A stretch of 5,211 nucleotides of DNA from an uncultured Catenibacterium sp. (GTDB taxonomy: Bacteria; Bacillota_I; Bacilli_A; Erysipelotrichales; Coprobacillaceae): NCBI GenBank assembly GCA_900764725.1, contig CAAFPB010000312.1, positions 1 through 5,211 of the forward strand, given 5' to 3'. Positions 1 to 4,654 of this stretch are shown piece after piece. A program made the position numbers and the translations under genes. Below the pieces are notes generated by a model. It saw only the letters and a program-made list of their open reading frames with translations. It ran no database searches and was not told the DNA's origin. Position 1 is the stretch's first letter, and every line of letters begins with the position of its first letter.

Positions 1-87
1 AATCAAGAAATACCTACAGAGATCATTTCCTATCAGTCATAGACAGATAGTCTATATCCTGAATATTTCTGCTTCACACTTCTCTTA
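1..87. other. Left flank of element 1, no gene recognised
   Basis: This is the DNA outside the first insertion element. On the minus strand one frame runs from the element edge for about 17 codons before a stop, and nothing in it is recognisable. A small hairpin is possible (ATAGAC at 39-44 with GTCTAT at 50-55). The last ten bases, CTTCTCTTAA (79-88), are an imperfect inverted match (8 of 10) to TTAAGAAGAG at 1622-1631 on the other side of the element. They may mark the edge or belong to a split palindromic target. Confidence 0.4.
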
Positions 88-130
88 AATGGTTACCTGT
101 AGATTATGGGTATTCAAAAATTGTTTTTTT

Positions 131-350
131 AAAAAATCAAGGACATAGGACAAGAAACTTCTATACAGATTTATCGGCGGTTGACCACTCTGTTATACGT
201 GGATTGGTTACCTCAGGTCAATGGTTTCGCCGCAAGTTTCTTTGTCTAATATCGTGAATCAAATCTTTGGAATAAGAAATGTCTACATAGTTTTATCTTG
301 AATAACTTTTACCATCCTCTTATAGAGATTTCCTGTCCAATATCCTTGAT
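131..350 (-). ncRNA. Predicted bridge RNA / seekRNA of element 1
   Basis: A structured RNA downstream of the transposase, read in the same sense. The outer stem pairs 136-155 with 331-350: 17 of 20 Watson-Crick, and in the minus-strand RNA two of the other three become G-U wobbles, while in plus-strand RNA they would be A-C clashes. Six Ts follow the stem on the minus strand (131-136), like an intrinsic terminator. A middle stem pairs AAGAAACTT (152-160) with AAGTTTCTT (234-242). An inner hairpin pairs CGGCG (175-179) with CGCCG (228-232) and TTGACC (181-186) with GGTCAA (216-221). Its loop holds ACGTGGATTGG (197-207), nearly identical in element 2. The 5' part (about 247-330) differs strongly between the elements. 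By analogy with IS621-type bridge RNAs, the variable 5' domain would bind target and the conserved 3' hairpin the element ends. Function is inferred; the fold was found by eye. Confidence 0.72.
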
Positions 351-391
351 TCTTTTTTTGTTACTAAATACTGTTATAATTCTTTATATAA

Positions 392-1528
392 TCAACTACA
401 TAAATCAATATGATCTGTCATAATACCCCATACAAAGCATGCAAGTTCTCTTGCAATAGCTGTTTTAGCTACATTATATTTTTTACCTCTCAAGGTCATT
501 CGATAATATTTTCTTCTCAATCTTTCATTGGCTCTATCCGCATATGCTACTACTTCACTGCTACATTTTTCCTGTCTTGCTTTCAAATCTTTTGATTTAA
601 ATCCTACTCTTCCTCGTGTATAACCTTGTGATGCTTCAACCAGTAATTTTCTTAAGTGACTATTCCCTGCTTTGGTGATTCCAAGCTTCTTTTCATGACC
701 TCCTGATGAGTCATCTCCAGGAATCAAGCCTAAATATGCCGAATACATGTTTCCTTTTTTAAAACGATTGAAATCACTTGTTTCCACGATTAAAGATAGT
801 GCAGTATGCGTTTTAATCCCGATCAAACATTGTAGCTGTTGCACTTTTTCTACATATTCCTCTTTTAATGATATTTCTTCAATTTGTTTATCTAAAGTCT
901 CTACACGATCACATAAATGATTATATTCAATCATATATTCTTTTAAGGTATCTTGAAGTAATGGTTCACTAAAAGAAATTATATTTATCCAATCAATATG
1001 TTTTTTTGTCCAGTAACTTTTACCGTTGAATTGTTTACCATTTCGTGTCAAAAACGCAATTATTTGTTGCTTGATGCTTTTCAGGTTTTCTTTTATATCA
1101 TCTCTCATACGAATGAATTCTTTTACTGAATTATCAAGTTCAGTAGGAATATGTACAGCAGAATATCCACCATAAGCCAAGCATTCTGCGATCATCTTGG
1201 CATCGCGATAATCATTCTTAAGTTTTCTTCCACCTTTTTCAGTTTTCATGGTTGTTGGAGCCAGGATAACACATTCAATACCTTTCTCTTTTAATTCATG
1301 ATATAAAGAATATCCTAGACATCCTGCTTCATAGCCACATACAATATTTAGTTCTTCATTTTCGTGTTTCTTTTTAAAAGTTTCAATAACATGAATGATC
1401 TTTTTAATTTCAGGTTTTACCTGTGTAATACAGTGAACTGTACCATCATGTTCAAAAGATGGCTCAAAAATGCATAAAGTGTAGTTTGTAGTATGGACAT
1501 CCATCCCAATTTTTATTATTCTATTCAT
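392..1528 (-). CDS. IS110-family transposase (DEDD recombinase)
   Basis: A full-length 378-residue recombinase, normal for the family. The N-terminal RuvC-like DEDD domain starts with MNRIIKIGMDVH, giving D10; GYEAG gives E67; KNDYRDAK gives D106 and D109. These are the four acidic metal-binding positions. A helical, probably coiled-coil linker spans about 190-230. The C-terminal Transposase_20 domain has GLIPGDDSSGG (S274/S275, where the family's catalytic serine is expected) and LGITKAGNSHLRK (282-294), ending in a conserved ARELACFVWGI segment. In this family the enzyme works with an element-encoded RNA that recognises donor and target DNA, and forms a circular intermediate. The ATG is preceded by GGAGGG at 1535-1540 with six bases of spacing. 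A strong promoter lies in the element's upstream end, and the structured RNA begins about 40 bp after the stop. No defect is visible, so it may be active. It is clearly homologous to the broken gene at 3026-4140. Confidence 0.95.
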   Translation of the reverse strand: MNRIIKIGMDVHTTNYTLCIFEPSFEHDGTVHCITQVKPEIKKIIHVIETFKKKHENEELNIVCGYEAGCLGYSLYHELKEKGIECVILAPTTMKTEKGGRKLKNDYRDAKMIAECLAYGGYSAVHIPTELDNSVKEFIRMRDDIKENLKSIKQQIIAFLTRNGKQFNGKSYWTKKHIDWINIISFSEPLLQDTLKEYMIEYNHLCDRVETLDKQIEEISLKEEYVEKVQQLQCLIGIKTHTALSLIVETSDFNRFKKGNMYSAYLGLIPGDDSSGGHEKKLGITKAGNSHLRKLLVEASQGYTRGRVGFKSKDLKARQEKCSSEVVAYADRANERLRRKYYRMTLRGKKYNVAKTAIARELACFVWGIMTDHIDLCS

Positions 1529-1592
1529 AGGTAACCCTCCTTATTTGTTTGCGGTAATCCCACAATACTATGAATTTCTTGTTTCTACTCAA

Positions 1593-1621
1593 AGTATAAT
1601 GGTAAATCCACGATTGAACAA
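1593..1621 (-). promoter_or_regulatory. Transposase promoter of element 1 with the donor motif in its spacer
   Basis: On the minus strand there is TTGTTC (1616-1621), a 17-base spacer and TATACT (1593-1598): a near-consensus housekeeping promoter about 65 bp before the transposase start. The spacer contains CGTGGATT (1605-1612 in complement), the same motif that sits in the loop of the downstream RNA. Element 2 has the same arrangement at the same position. Occupancy of this end by the RNA-transposase complex could therefore block transcription; that is an inference. Confidence 0.7.
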
Positions 1622-1646
1622 TTAAGAAGAGTTACTTTTTTTGTTT

Positions 1647-1653
1647 CCTCCTC
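1647..1653 (-). promoter_or_regulatory. Orphan ribosome binding site GAGGAGG
   Basis: On the minus strand GAGGAGG follows the TGA of the membrane-protein gene directly, as an operon's next ribosome binding site would. No ATG, GTG or TTG lies within the next 12 bases, and element 1 begins about 20 bases further on. It is probably the leader of a next gene that lost its start when the element arrived. It could also be chance in purine-rich DNA. Confidence 0.35.
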
Positions 1654-1654
1654 G

Positions 1655-2149
1655 TCATTTCATATTGTCTTTAAGAGAAATAGAGTACTCTTCTTCATGT
1701 ACAGTATTCTTTTGCACAATTATATTAGAATCATTACTTAAGTAACGCTGTATAGATTGATCATTTGTTAGCAAAGTAATTTCATAAATATGATGCCAGT
1801 TCTTTATTCTCTTATATGTGATTGTTTGTGAACCTGTTAGAGGAGAACCAAACTTCTTGATAGAGGGCTTGATAGGAAAACTATCACTTGTTTCATAAAC
1901 AAGCGATGTATCATTTACATAGTTAGAGAAGTAGTAGGGGATATTTCTATTATCTAAGTATTGGGCTATGTCTTCTTTTTCTTCATTACTTGTACCATAT
2001 TTGAAGGATACAAGCAGTGTATGATTAGAATGATTAATAGCGGATTGACTTTGTGTATAGAAATACATAACTGAATGATCTAATACAGATATACACAGTA
2101 AGAATACCAACGAGATAAAGACAAAACATTTGAGAAGTCTTTTAATCAC
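1655..2149 (-). CDS. Membrane-anchored protein, possibly the N-terminal part of a bacteriocin-associated permease
   Basis: The start was chosen at GTG 2149 because AAAGGAG (2158-2164) lies eight bases before it. The in-frame GTG at 2158 overlaps that ribosome site and would add three residues. The 164-residue product has one hydrophobic segment near the N-terminus (VFISLVFLLCISVL) followed by about 135 hydrophilic residues, probably outside the cell. It follows the secreted-peptide gene by 55 bp and is probably cotranscribed. Lactococcin-972-type peptides are usually followed by a DUF1430/bacteriocin-associated integral membrane protein (one N-terminal helix, an extracellular domain, then several more helices) and an ABC ATPase. 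This protein resembles the first part of such a permease but has no later membrane segments. The stop falls within ATGAAATGAC, about 30 bp before element 1, so truncation by transposition is plausible. It could also be a complete small protein of unknown role. Confidence 0.6.
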   Translation of the reverse strand: MIKRLLKCFVFISLVFLLCISVLDHSVMYFYTQSQSAINHSNHTLLVSFKYGTSNEEKEDIAQYLDNRNIPYYFSNYVNDTSLVYETSDSFPIKPSIKKFGSPLTGSQTITYKRIKNWHHIYEITLLTNDQSIQRYLSNDSNIIVQKNTVHEEEYSISLKDNMK

Positions 2150-2175
2150 ATCAATCACTCCTTTTATATTATAAA

Positions 2176-2190
2176 TGATGATAGCTATTA
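2176..2190 (+). repeat. Left arm of a perfect 15-bp inverted repeat around the peptide gene
   Basis: TGATGATAGCTATTA here is the exact reverse complement of 2528-2542. The arm lies between the peptide gene and the next gene, about 27 bp before the GTG start of the latter. It contains the palindromic core ATAGCTAT. In the minus-strand transcript the two arms could pair and enclose the whole peptide coding sequence; alternatively each could be a regulator's binding site. Confidence 0.8.
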
Positions 2191-2203
2191 CTTATGTGAT
2201 TAA

Positions 2204-2500
2204 TTATTCATACCAATAAATGTGCTGGTGATTGTTGTCAATCTTAACACCTGTCATTTTTGCATGAGCTGCTTGATAACCTGATTTAGTTTTACTTTTT
2301 CCATTTGCTTTAACTTGTGCAAAAGCAGTTTTTGATCTAATGCCATAATGGGTAGTATAGTCTGCTCTTTTAGTGGCAGAATAAACATCATCAGTAAAAA
2401 TAATGCTAACATAATTATCAGAATAATTATATTCATTTGCAAATACAGTAACAGGAATTAAAGCTACAAAGCATACTAATAAAGCGATAATCTTTCTCAT
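2204..2500 (-). CDS. Small secreted protein, lactococcin-972 family-like
   Basis: The 98-residue product begins with a classical signal peptide: charged MRK, a hydrophobic core IIALLVCFVALIPVTVF and a likely cleavage after VFA before NEYN, leaving about 76 secreted residues. The mature part is rich in Lys, His, Tyr and Ser, has no cysteine, and ends in an aromatic IYWYE. The pattern (His-Tyr-Gly region, alternating Ala/Val stretch, Asn-Gly, late AAHAKMTG, aromatic end) recalls lactococcin 972, a Sec-exported peptide that acts on cell-wall synthesis in sensitive cells. That assignment is by remembered pattern and is moderate. The following gene encodes a membrane protein resembling part of the usual partner permease, which supports it. 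The ATG has TGAGGA (2505-2510, minus strand) as ribosome site. Without its export/immunity partners the system may be non-functional. Another small secreted protein family remains possible. Confidence 0.68.
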   Translation of the reverse strand: MRKIIALLVCFVALIPVTVFANEYNYSDNYVSIIFTDDVYSATKRADYTTHYGIRSKTAFAQVKANGKSKTKSGYQAAHAKMTGVKIDNNHQHIYWYE

Positions 2501-2513
2501 ATTTTCCTCATAT

Positions 2514-2531
2514 ATTATTTATAGAAATAAT
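2514..2531 (-). promoter_or_regulatory. Leader hairpin just before the peptide gene
   Basis: ATTATTT (2514-2520) and AAATAAT (2525-2531) form a 7-bp A-T stem with a four-base loop, directly upstream of the TGAGGA ribosome site. It is weak, and overlaps the right arm of the 15-bp inverted repeat by four bases, so the two pairings would compete. Confidence 0.3.
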
Positions 2532-2542
2532 AGCTATCATCA
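2528..2542 (-). repeat. Right arm of the perfect 15-bp inverted repeat
   Basis: TAATAGCTATCATCA on the plus strand is the exact reverse complement of 2176-2190. It lies in the leader of the secreted-peptide gene, 28 bp before its start. A perfect 15-bp match at this distance is far beyond chance even in AT-rich DNA. Confidence 0.8.
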
Positions 2543-2566
2543 CTTTATACATTTTATCTAAGTTAA

Positions 2567-2595
2567 ATATAACATTCATATGGATAAGTATGCAA
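2567..2595 (-). promoter_or_regulatory. Candidate promoter of the peptide operon
   Basis: On the minus strand there is TTGCAT (2590-2595), a 17-base spacer and TTATAT (2567-2572). It would give a leader of about 60 bases containing the inverted-repeat arm and the small hairpin. The region is very AT-rich and other pairs of boxes are possible, so this is only the best-spaced candidate. Confidence 0.35.
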
Positions 2596-2648
2596 TCATT
2601 TTAACATATTCAAAAAATGTTTTTATATTATTATATTTATATACTGTT

Positions 2649-2670
2649 ATGAAATGACCATTGTCAAGAC
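2649..2670 (+). repeat. Left outer inverted repeat of element 2
   Basis: ATGAAATGACC (2649-2659) and, one base later, TTGTCAAGAC (2661-2670). The reverse complement of 4213-4239 gives ATGAAATGACC, six bases, then TTGTCAAAAC. The inner TTGTCAARAC pair fits subterminal inverted repeats with unequal offsets from the two ends, which is described for IS1111-type elements. The outer 11-bp pair could be the termini or two halves of a palindromic target. Confidence 0.7.
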
Positions 2671-2707
2671 ATAAATAAACTCTCACAACATTTCTATTAA
2701 GTTTTAT

Positions 2708-2953
2708 CATCAAGGGCATAGAAAGACCTCAAATCATATAGATTCTGCGACAGTTAACCAAACTGTAATACGTGGATTGGGACCAAAAAGTTAATGGTTC
2801 GTCGATAGCTCTATAATCTATATGCATGGATCATTGCTTTTATTATTCTTACTAAATCGCGACTTTCAGTAAGAACTCACAATGCCATAAAGTGGATAGT
2901 CTTAGATAGCTGAACCTGTACTATTAATTTGAAGTCCATCTATGCCTTCGATG
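2708..2953 (-). ncRNA. Predicted bridge RNA / seekRNA of element 2
   Basis: The same architecture as the RNA at 131-350. The outer stem pairs 2708-2722 with 2939-2953 (14 of 15 including wobble) and keeps the conserved string ATCAAGG(G/A)CATAG. The middle stem pairs CATATAGATT (2735-2744) with AATCTATATG (2815-2824), perfect 10 bp but with sequence unlike element 1. The inner hairpin pairs CGAC (2748-2751) with GTCG (2801-2804) and TTAAC (2754-2758) with GTTAA (2790-2794), and presents ATACGTGGATTGG (2768-2780). A separate 8-bp hairpin (TTCTTACT 2846-2853 with AGTAAGAA 2868-2875) lies in the variable 5' domain, absent from element 1 in this form. No clear T-run follows the outer stem. Its preservation beside a broken transposase suggests the frameshift is recent. 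Function is inferred from family biology. Confidence 0.7.
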
Positions 2954-3025
2954 TTGGGTTGTTTTGTCTATTTAACGACACTTTATTTCCTTTCTCTCAA
3001 GTTTAAAAAACATTAGTAAAGATTG

Positions 3026-4140
3026 TTATGAGATATGACCAGTCTCTATTCCCCATACAAAGCATGCAAGCTCTCTTGCGACTGCTGTAATTGCGATATT
3101 TCTTTTAACTCCTCTAAAAATCATACGATGATACTTCTTCTGTAATCTAATAACTGCCTTATCTGCATAATCTATAACCTTTACATCCTGATCTTTCTGT
3201 TTTGATTTCACTTTTTTGCCTTTTTTGCCTATAGTCCCTCTTACAAGTACCTGAGCAGCCTCTACAAGAGTTGTTCTAATCGTACTGTTCCCTTGCTTAG
3301 TAATGCCTAGTCTATGATAGGACTCACCGCTTGAATCTTCACCTGGTGTAAGACCGCAATAAGACGCAAAGGCATTGGCAGTAGGAAATCTATCAAAATC
3401 AGAAGTTTCAGCATGCATGGTCATAGCTGCAGTAGTATCAATACCCTTGATACAGCGCAATTGACCTATCTTCTCATTGTATGTTTCCTTTTGAGATAAC
3501 TCTTCTAATCTATGCTGAATCTTTCTATCTTTTCAGATAGGATTTCAAGCTGTGATAGATATTCATCAAGTATTTCTCTATACATATCACTTAGTTCAAG
3601 TTCCTTAAGCCACTTAATATGAGCTGGAATCCATTTTGATTTGCCAGGATAATGATGACCGAATCTCAAGAGGAATGCATTAATATGCTGCTTAACCTTC
3701 TTTAGTTCAATCTTAAAGTCATGCATCATTCTTATGTATTCTTTGATTTCTACATCTTCGTCTGTTGGAACATAAACTGATTTATAAGTTCCATTGGCTA
3801 GGTTAGCTGCAATATTTTTCGCATCCCTTCTATCATTCTTCACGACTTTATTTTTTGCAGAACGATGCATAGTTGATGGTGCCAGAATATCACATTCGAT
3901 ACCTTTTGCAGCTAACTGCCAGTAAAGAGAATAGCCAAGGCATCCTGCTTCATAGCCTGTCTTGATCTGAACATCATCACTGTCAACTGATTTCTTGGCG
4001 TTCTCAATGAACTTGATGATAAGACTTACATCTGCAGGAATCTTAGTTTCACCAATAATTTCACCAGTTTCTTTCAATAATGCACATAAACTATATGTCT
4101 TCTTATGGACATCCATTCCAATATAAATTATACTTTTCAT
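3026..4140 (-). pseudogene. IS110-family transposase broken by a -1 frameshift
   Basis: Two overlapping frames together encode a complete transposase of about 371 residues, close to the 378 of the intact copy. The first (4140 to 3505) starts MKSIIYIGMDVH with D10, E64 in GYEAGCLGY, and D103/D106 in KNDRRDAK, so the DEDD set is intact. It stops at 3505. The second frame carries the Transposase_20 part: GLTPGEDSSG, LGITKQGNSTIR and ARELACFVWGIETG. The frames overlap at about 3505-3535. Restoring one A in the A-run near 3521-3525 turns IERFSID-stop into IEKIQHRLEEL, which aligns without gaps to the intact protein, so a one-base deletion is the simplest cause. Programmed frameshifting is less likely: no classic heptamer is seen, though A-AAG occurs near 3529-3532. 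The ATG is preceded by GGAGGT with good spacing. Confidence 0.9.
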
Positions 4141-4193
4141 AGTGACCTCCTATTGTCGTTATGGTAACAACTCACTTTTTATTTTCTATTCTT

Positions 4194-4222
4194 ATTATGA
4201 GTTTAAATCCACGTTTTGACAA
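4194..4222 (-). promoter_or_regulatory. Transposase promoter of element 2 with the donor motif in its spacer
   Basis: On the minus strand there is TTGTCA (4217-4222), a 17-base spacer and CATAAT (4194-4199): a near-consensus promoter about 54 bp before the transposase start. The spacer contains ACGTGGATT (4206-4214 in complement), nine bases that are exactly the reverse complement of the loop of this element's own predicted RNA. The -35 box is part of the TTGTCAAAAC subterminal repeat. Confidence 0.7.
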
Positions 4223-4239
4223 CTAGGAGGTCATTTCAT
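4213..4239 (-). repeat. Right outer inverted repeat of element 2
   Basis: Read on the minus strand: ATGAAATGACC (4229-4239), six bases, then TTGTCAAAAC (4213-4222). It pairs with 2649-2670. ATGAAATGAC, with four more matching bases in the six outside it, recurs on the minus strand at 1654-1663, just upstream of element 1. Confidence 0.7.
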
Positions 4240-4481
4240 ATTATCTATATTTTTGTTTGATATATGGATTAAGGACATAATCAATAAATATTGTAAATCA
4301 TTTTTAATAGGAATCTTTTAGATGAATATTGATAGGAAAGAATTAGGTATTTTAAAGAATATTTTCTGCAGATTATAAGCATCATAAATAAGATATTTTT
4401 GATAAAATAAAAAAAGAGCTGTAATGATTTCGAGTAACTAAATAGACTTGGGGTTAACTCAAGCTTTAAAACTGCCAGGGG
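4240..4481. other. AT-rich stretch without recognisable gene
   Basis: This lies between element 2 and the IS3-type end. The only open frame on the minus strand (ending at 4281) starts inside the IS3 end, is low-complexity (Ile, Leu, Phe, Tyr, Lys) and has no convincing ribosome site. I see no promoter pair, strong hairpin or repeat that I would defend. Confidence 0.5.
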
Positions 4482-4511
4482 TGTGATAAACTGGTTCAAA
4501 AGTCAAGGACA
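4482..4511 (+). repeat. Candidate terminal sequence of the IS3-family element
   Basis: A 30-bp stretch starting TGTGATAAACTGG and ending AAAAGTCAAGGACA. IS3-family termini begin with TG, and many IS150-type ends carry an AAAAGT-GGACA-like segment about 20 bases in; this has both. It lies about 145 bp beyond the transposase stop. The partner repeat is outside the window, so the boundary cannot be confirmed. Confidence 0.35.
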
Positions 4512-4533
4512 GAATGTTGACAGTCCCTGCTAA

Positions 4534-4567
4534 ATGAGCATCGCCGTAAGGTGATGCTCATTTTTTT
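4534..4567 (+). terminator. Strong intrinsic terminator inside the IS3 end
   Basis: A 12-bp stem (ATGAGCATCGCC at 4534-4545 with GGTGATGCTCAT at 4550-4561) closes a GTAA loop, a GNRA tetraloop in plus-strand RNA, and is followed by seven Ts (4561-4567). The single non-Watson-Crick pair is G-U on the plus strand and A-C on the minus strand, and the T-run is on the plus side, so it acts rightward. It faces the transposase gene and would stop transcription entering the element from outside. Confidence 0.85.
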
Positions 4568-4603
4568 CGCGTCTGCTATCCAGTCTTTTTCCACGACGAA
4601 AAG

Positions 4604-4624
4604 AAGTCCTGATTTTATGGACTT
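4604..4624 (-). terminator. Candidate terminator after the IS3 transposase
   Basis: AAGTCC (4604-4609) and GGACTT (4619-4624) form a 6-bp stem with a nine-base A/T loop. On the minus strand CTTTTC follows. It lies about 30 bp downstream of the transposase stop. The short stem and interrupted T-run make it a moderate candidate. Confidence 0.45.
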
Positions 4625-4654
4625 TTCCCGATATATTATTTATGATTTGTCTAA

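Larger units (their letters stand above)
88..1625 (-). mobile_element. IS110-family insertion sequence, IS1111-like layout (element 1)
   Basis: An apparently intact element of about 1.54 kb, within the usual size of the family. It holds one DEDD transposase gene, a short upstream end of about 95 bp with the promoter, and a downstream non-coding end of about 300 bp with a large structured RNA. In this family, guide RNA upstream of the gene marks the IS110 subgroup and downstream marks the IS1111 subgroup, so this is IS1111-like. The exact ends are inferred. On the right, similarity to element 2 begins near 1621 (TTGT...CGTGGATTTA on the minus strand). On the left, TGGTTACCT at 90-98 matches the RNA loop and is followed outward by an imperfect inverted flank. 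No target duplication is evident, as is usual for the family. The edges could be off by 10-40 bp. Confidence 0.65.
2660..4228 (-). mobile_element. IS110-family insertion sequence with broken transposase (element 2)
   Basis: An element of about 1.57 kb with the same plan and orientation as element 1: an upstream end with a promoter, a DEDD transposase gene (now frameshifted), and about 320-370 bp of downstream DNA with a structured RNA. It is diverged from element 1 in both protein and DNA, so it arrived independently and is not a recent duplicate. The edges are inferred from TTGTCAARAC inverted repeats at 2661-2670 and 4213-4222, outside which lies the split ATGAAATGACC repeat. Without a functional transposase it would need one supplied in trans; its RNA and ends look intact. 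Confidence 0.68.

Noticed and set aside
136..145. AAGGACA strings at 139-145, 4271-4277 and near 4505 as a dispersed repeat
   Set aside because: Only seven to nine bases are shared, the contexts are unrelated, and the first copy is explained by the RNA outer stem.
197..205. ACGTGGATT as a simple subterminal inverted repeat with the element ending here
   Set aside because: Conserved RNA structure shared by both elements extends well outside this motif (to 136 and 2708), so an end at this point would cut the RNA. A guide loop that matches the end motif explains it better.
410..595. Plus-strand open frame of 61 codons within the element 1 transposase gene
   Set aside because: It lies wholly antisense to a well-supported transposase, has no ribosome site and has a composition typical of a shadow frame.
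2254..2442. 62-codon minus-strand frame overlapping the secreted-peptide gene
   Set aside because: It is a shadow in another frame of the better supported 98-codon gene, which has a signal peptide and a ribosome site.
2840..2880. CRISPR-like or riboswitch-like element in the region of the 8-bp hairpin
   Set aside because: There is a single hairpin without repeat-spacer periodicity or a known aptamer core, and its location fits the variable domain of the transposon RNA.
4281..4499. 72-codon minus-strand frame
   Set aside because: It is low-complexity, begins inside the IS3 terminal region, has no credible ribosome site and no recognisable domain.
4501..4530. Imperfect palindrome GGAC...GTCC as a regulatory site or small RNA
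   Set aside because: Only the outer four bases and a few scattered positions pair; it is more simply part of the IS3 end.
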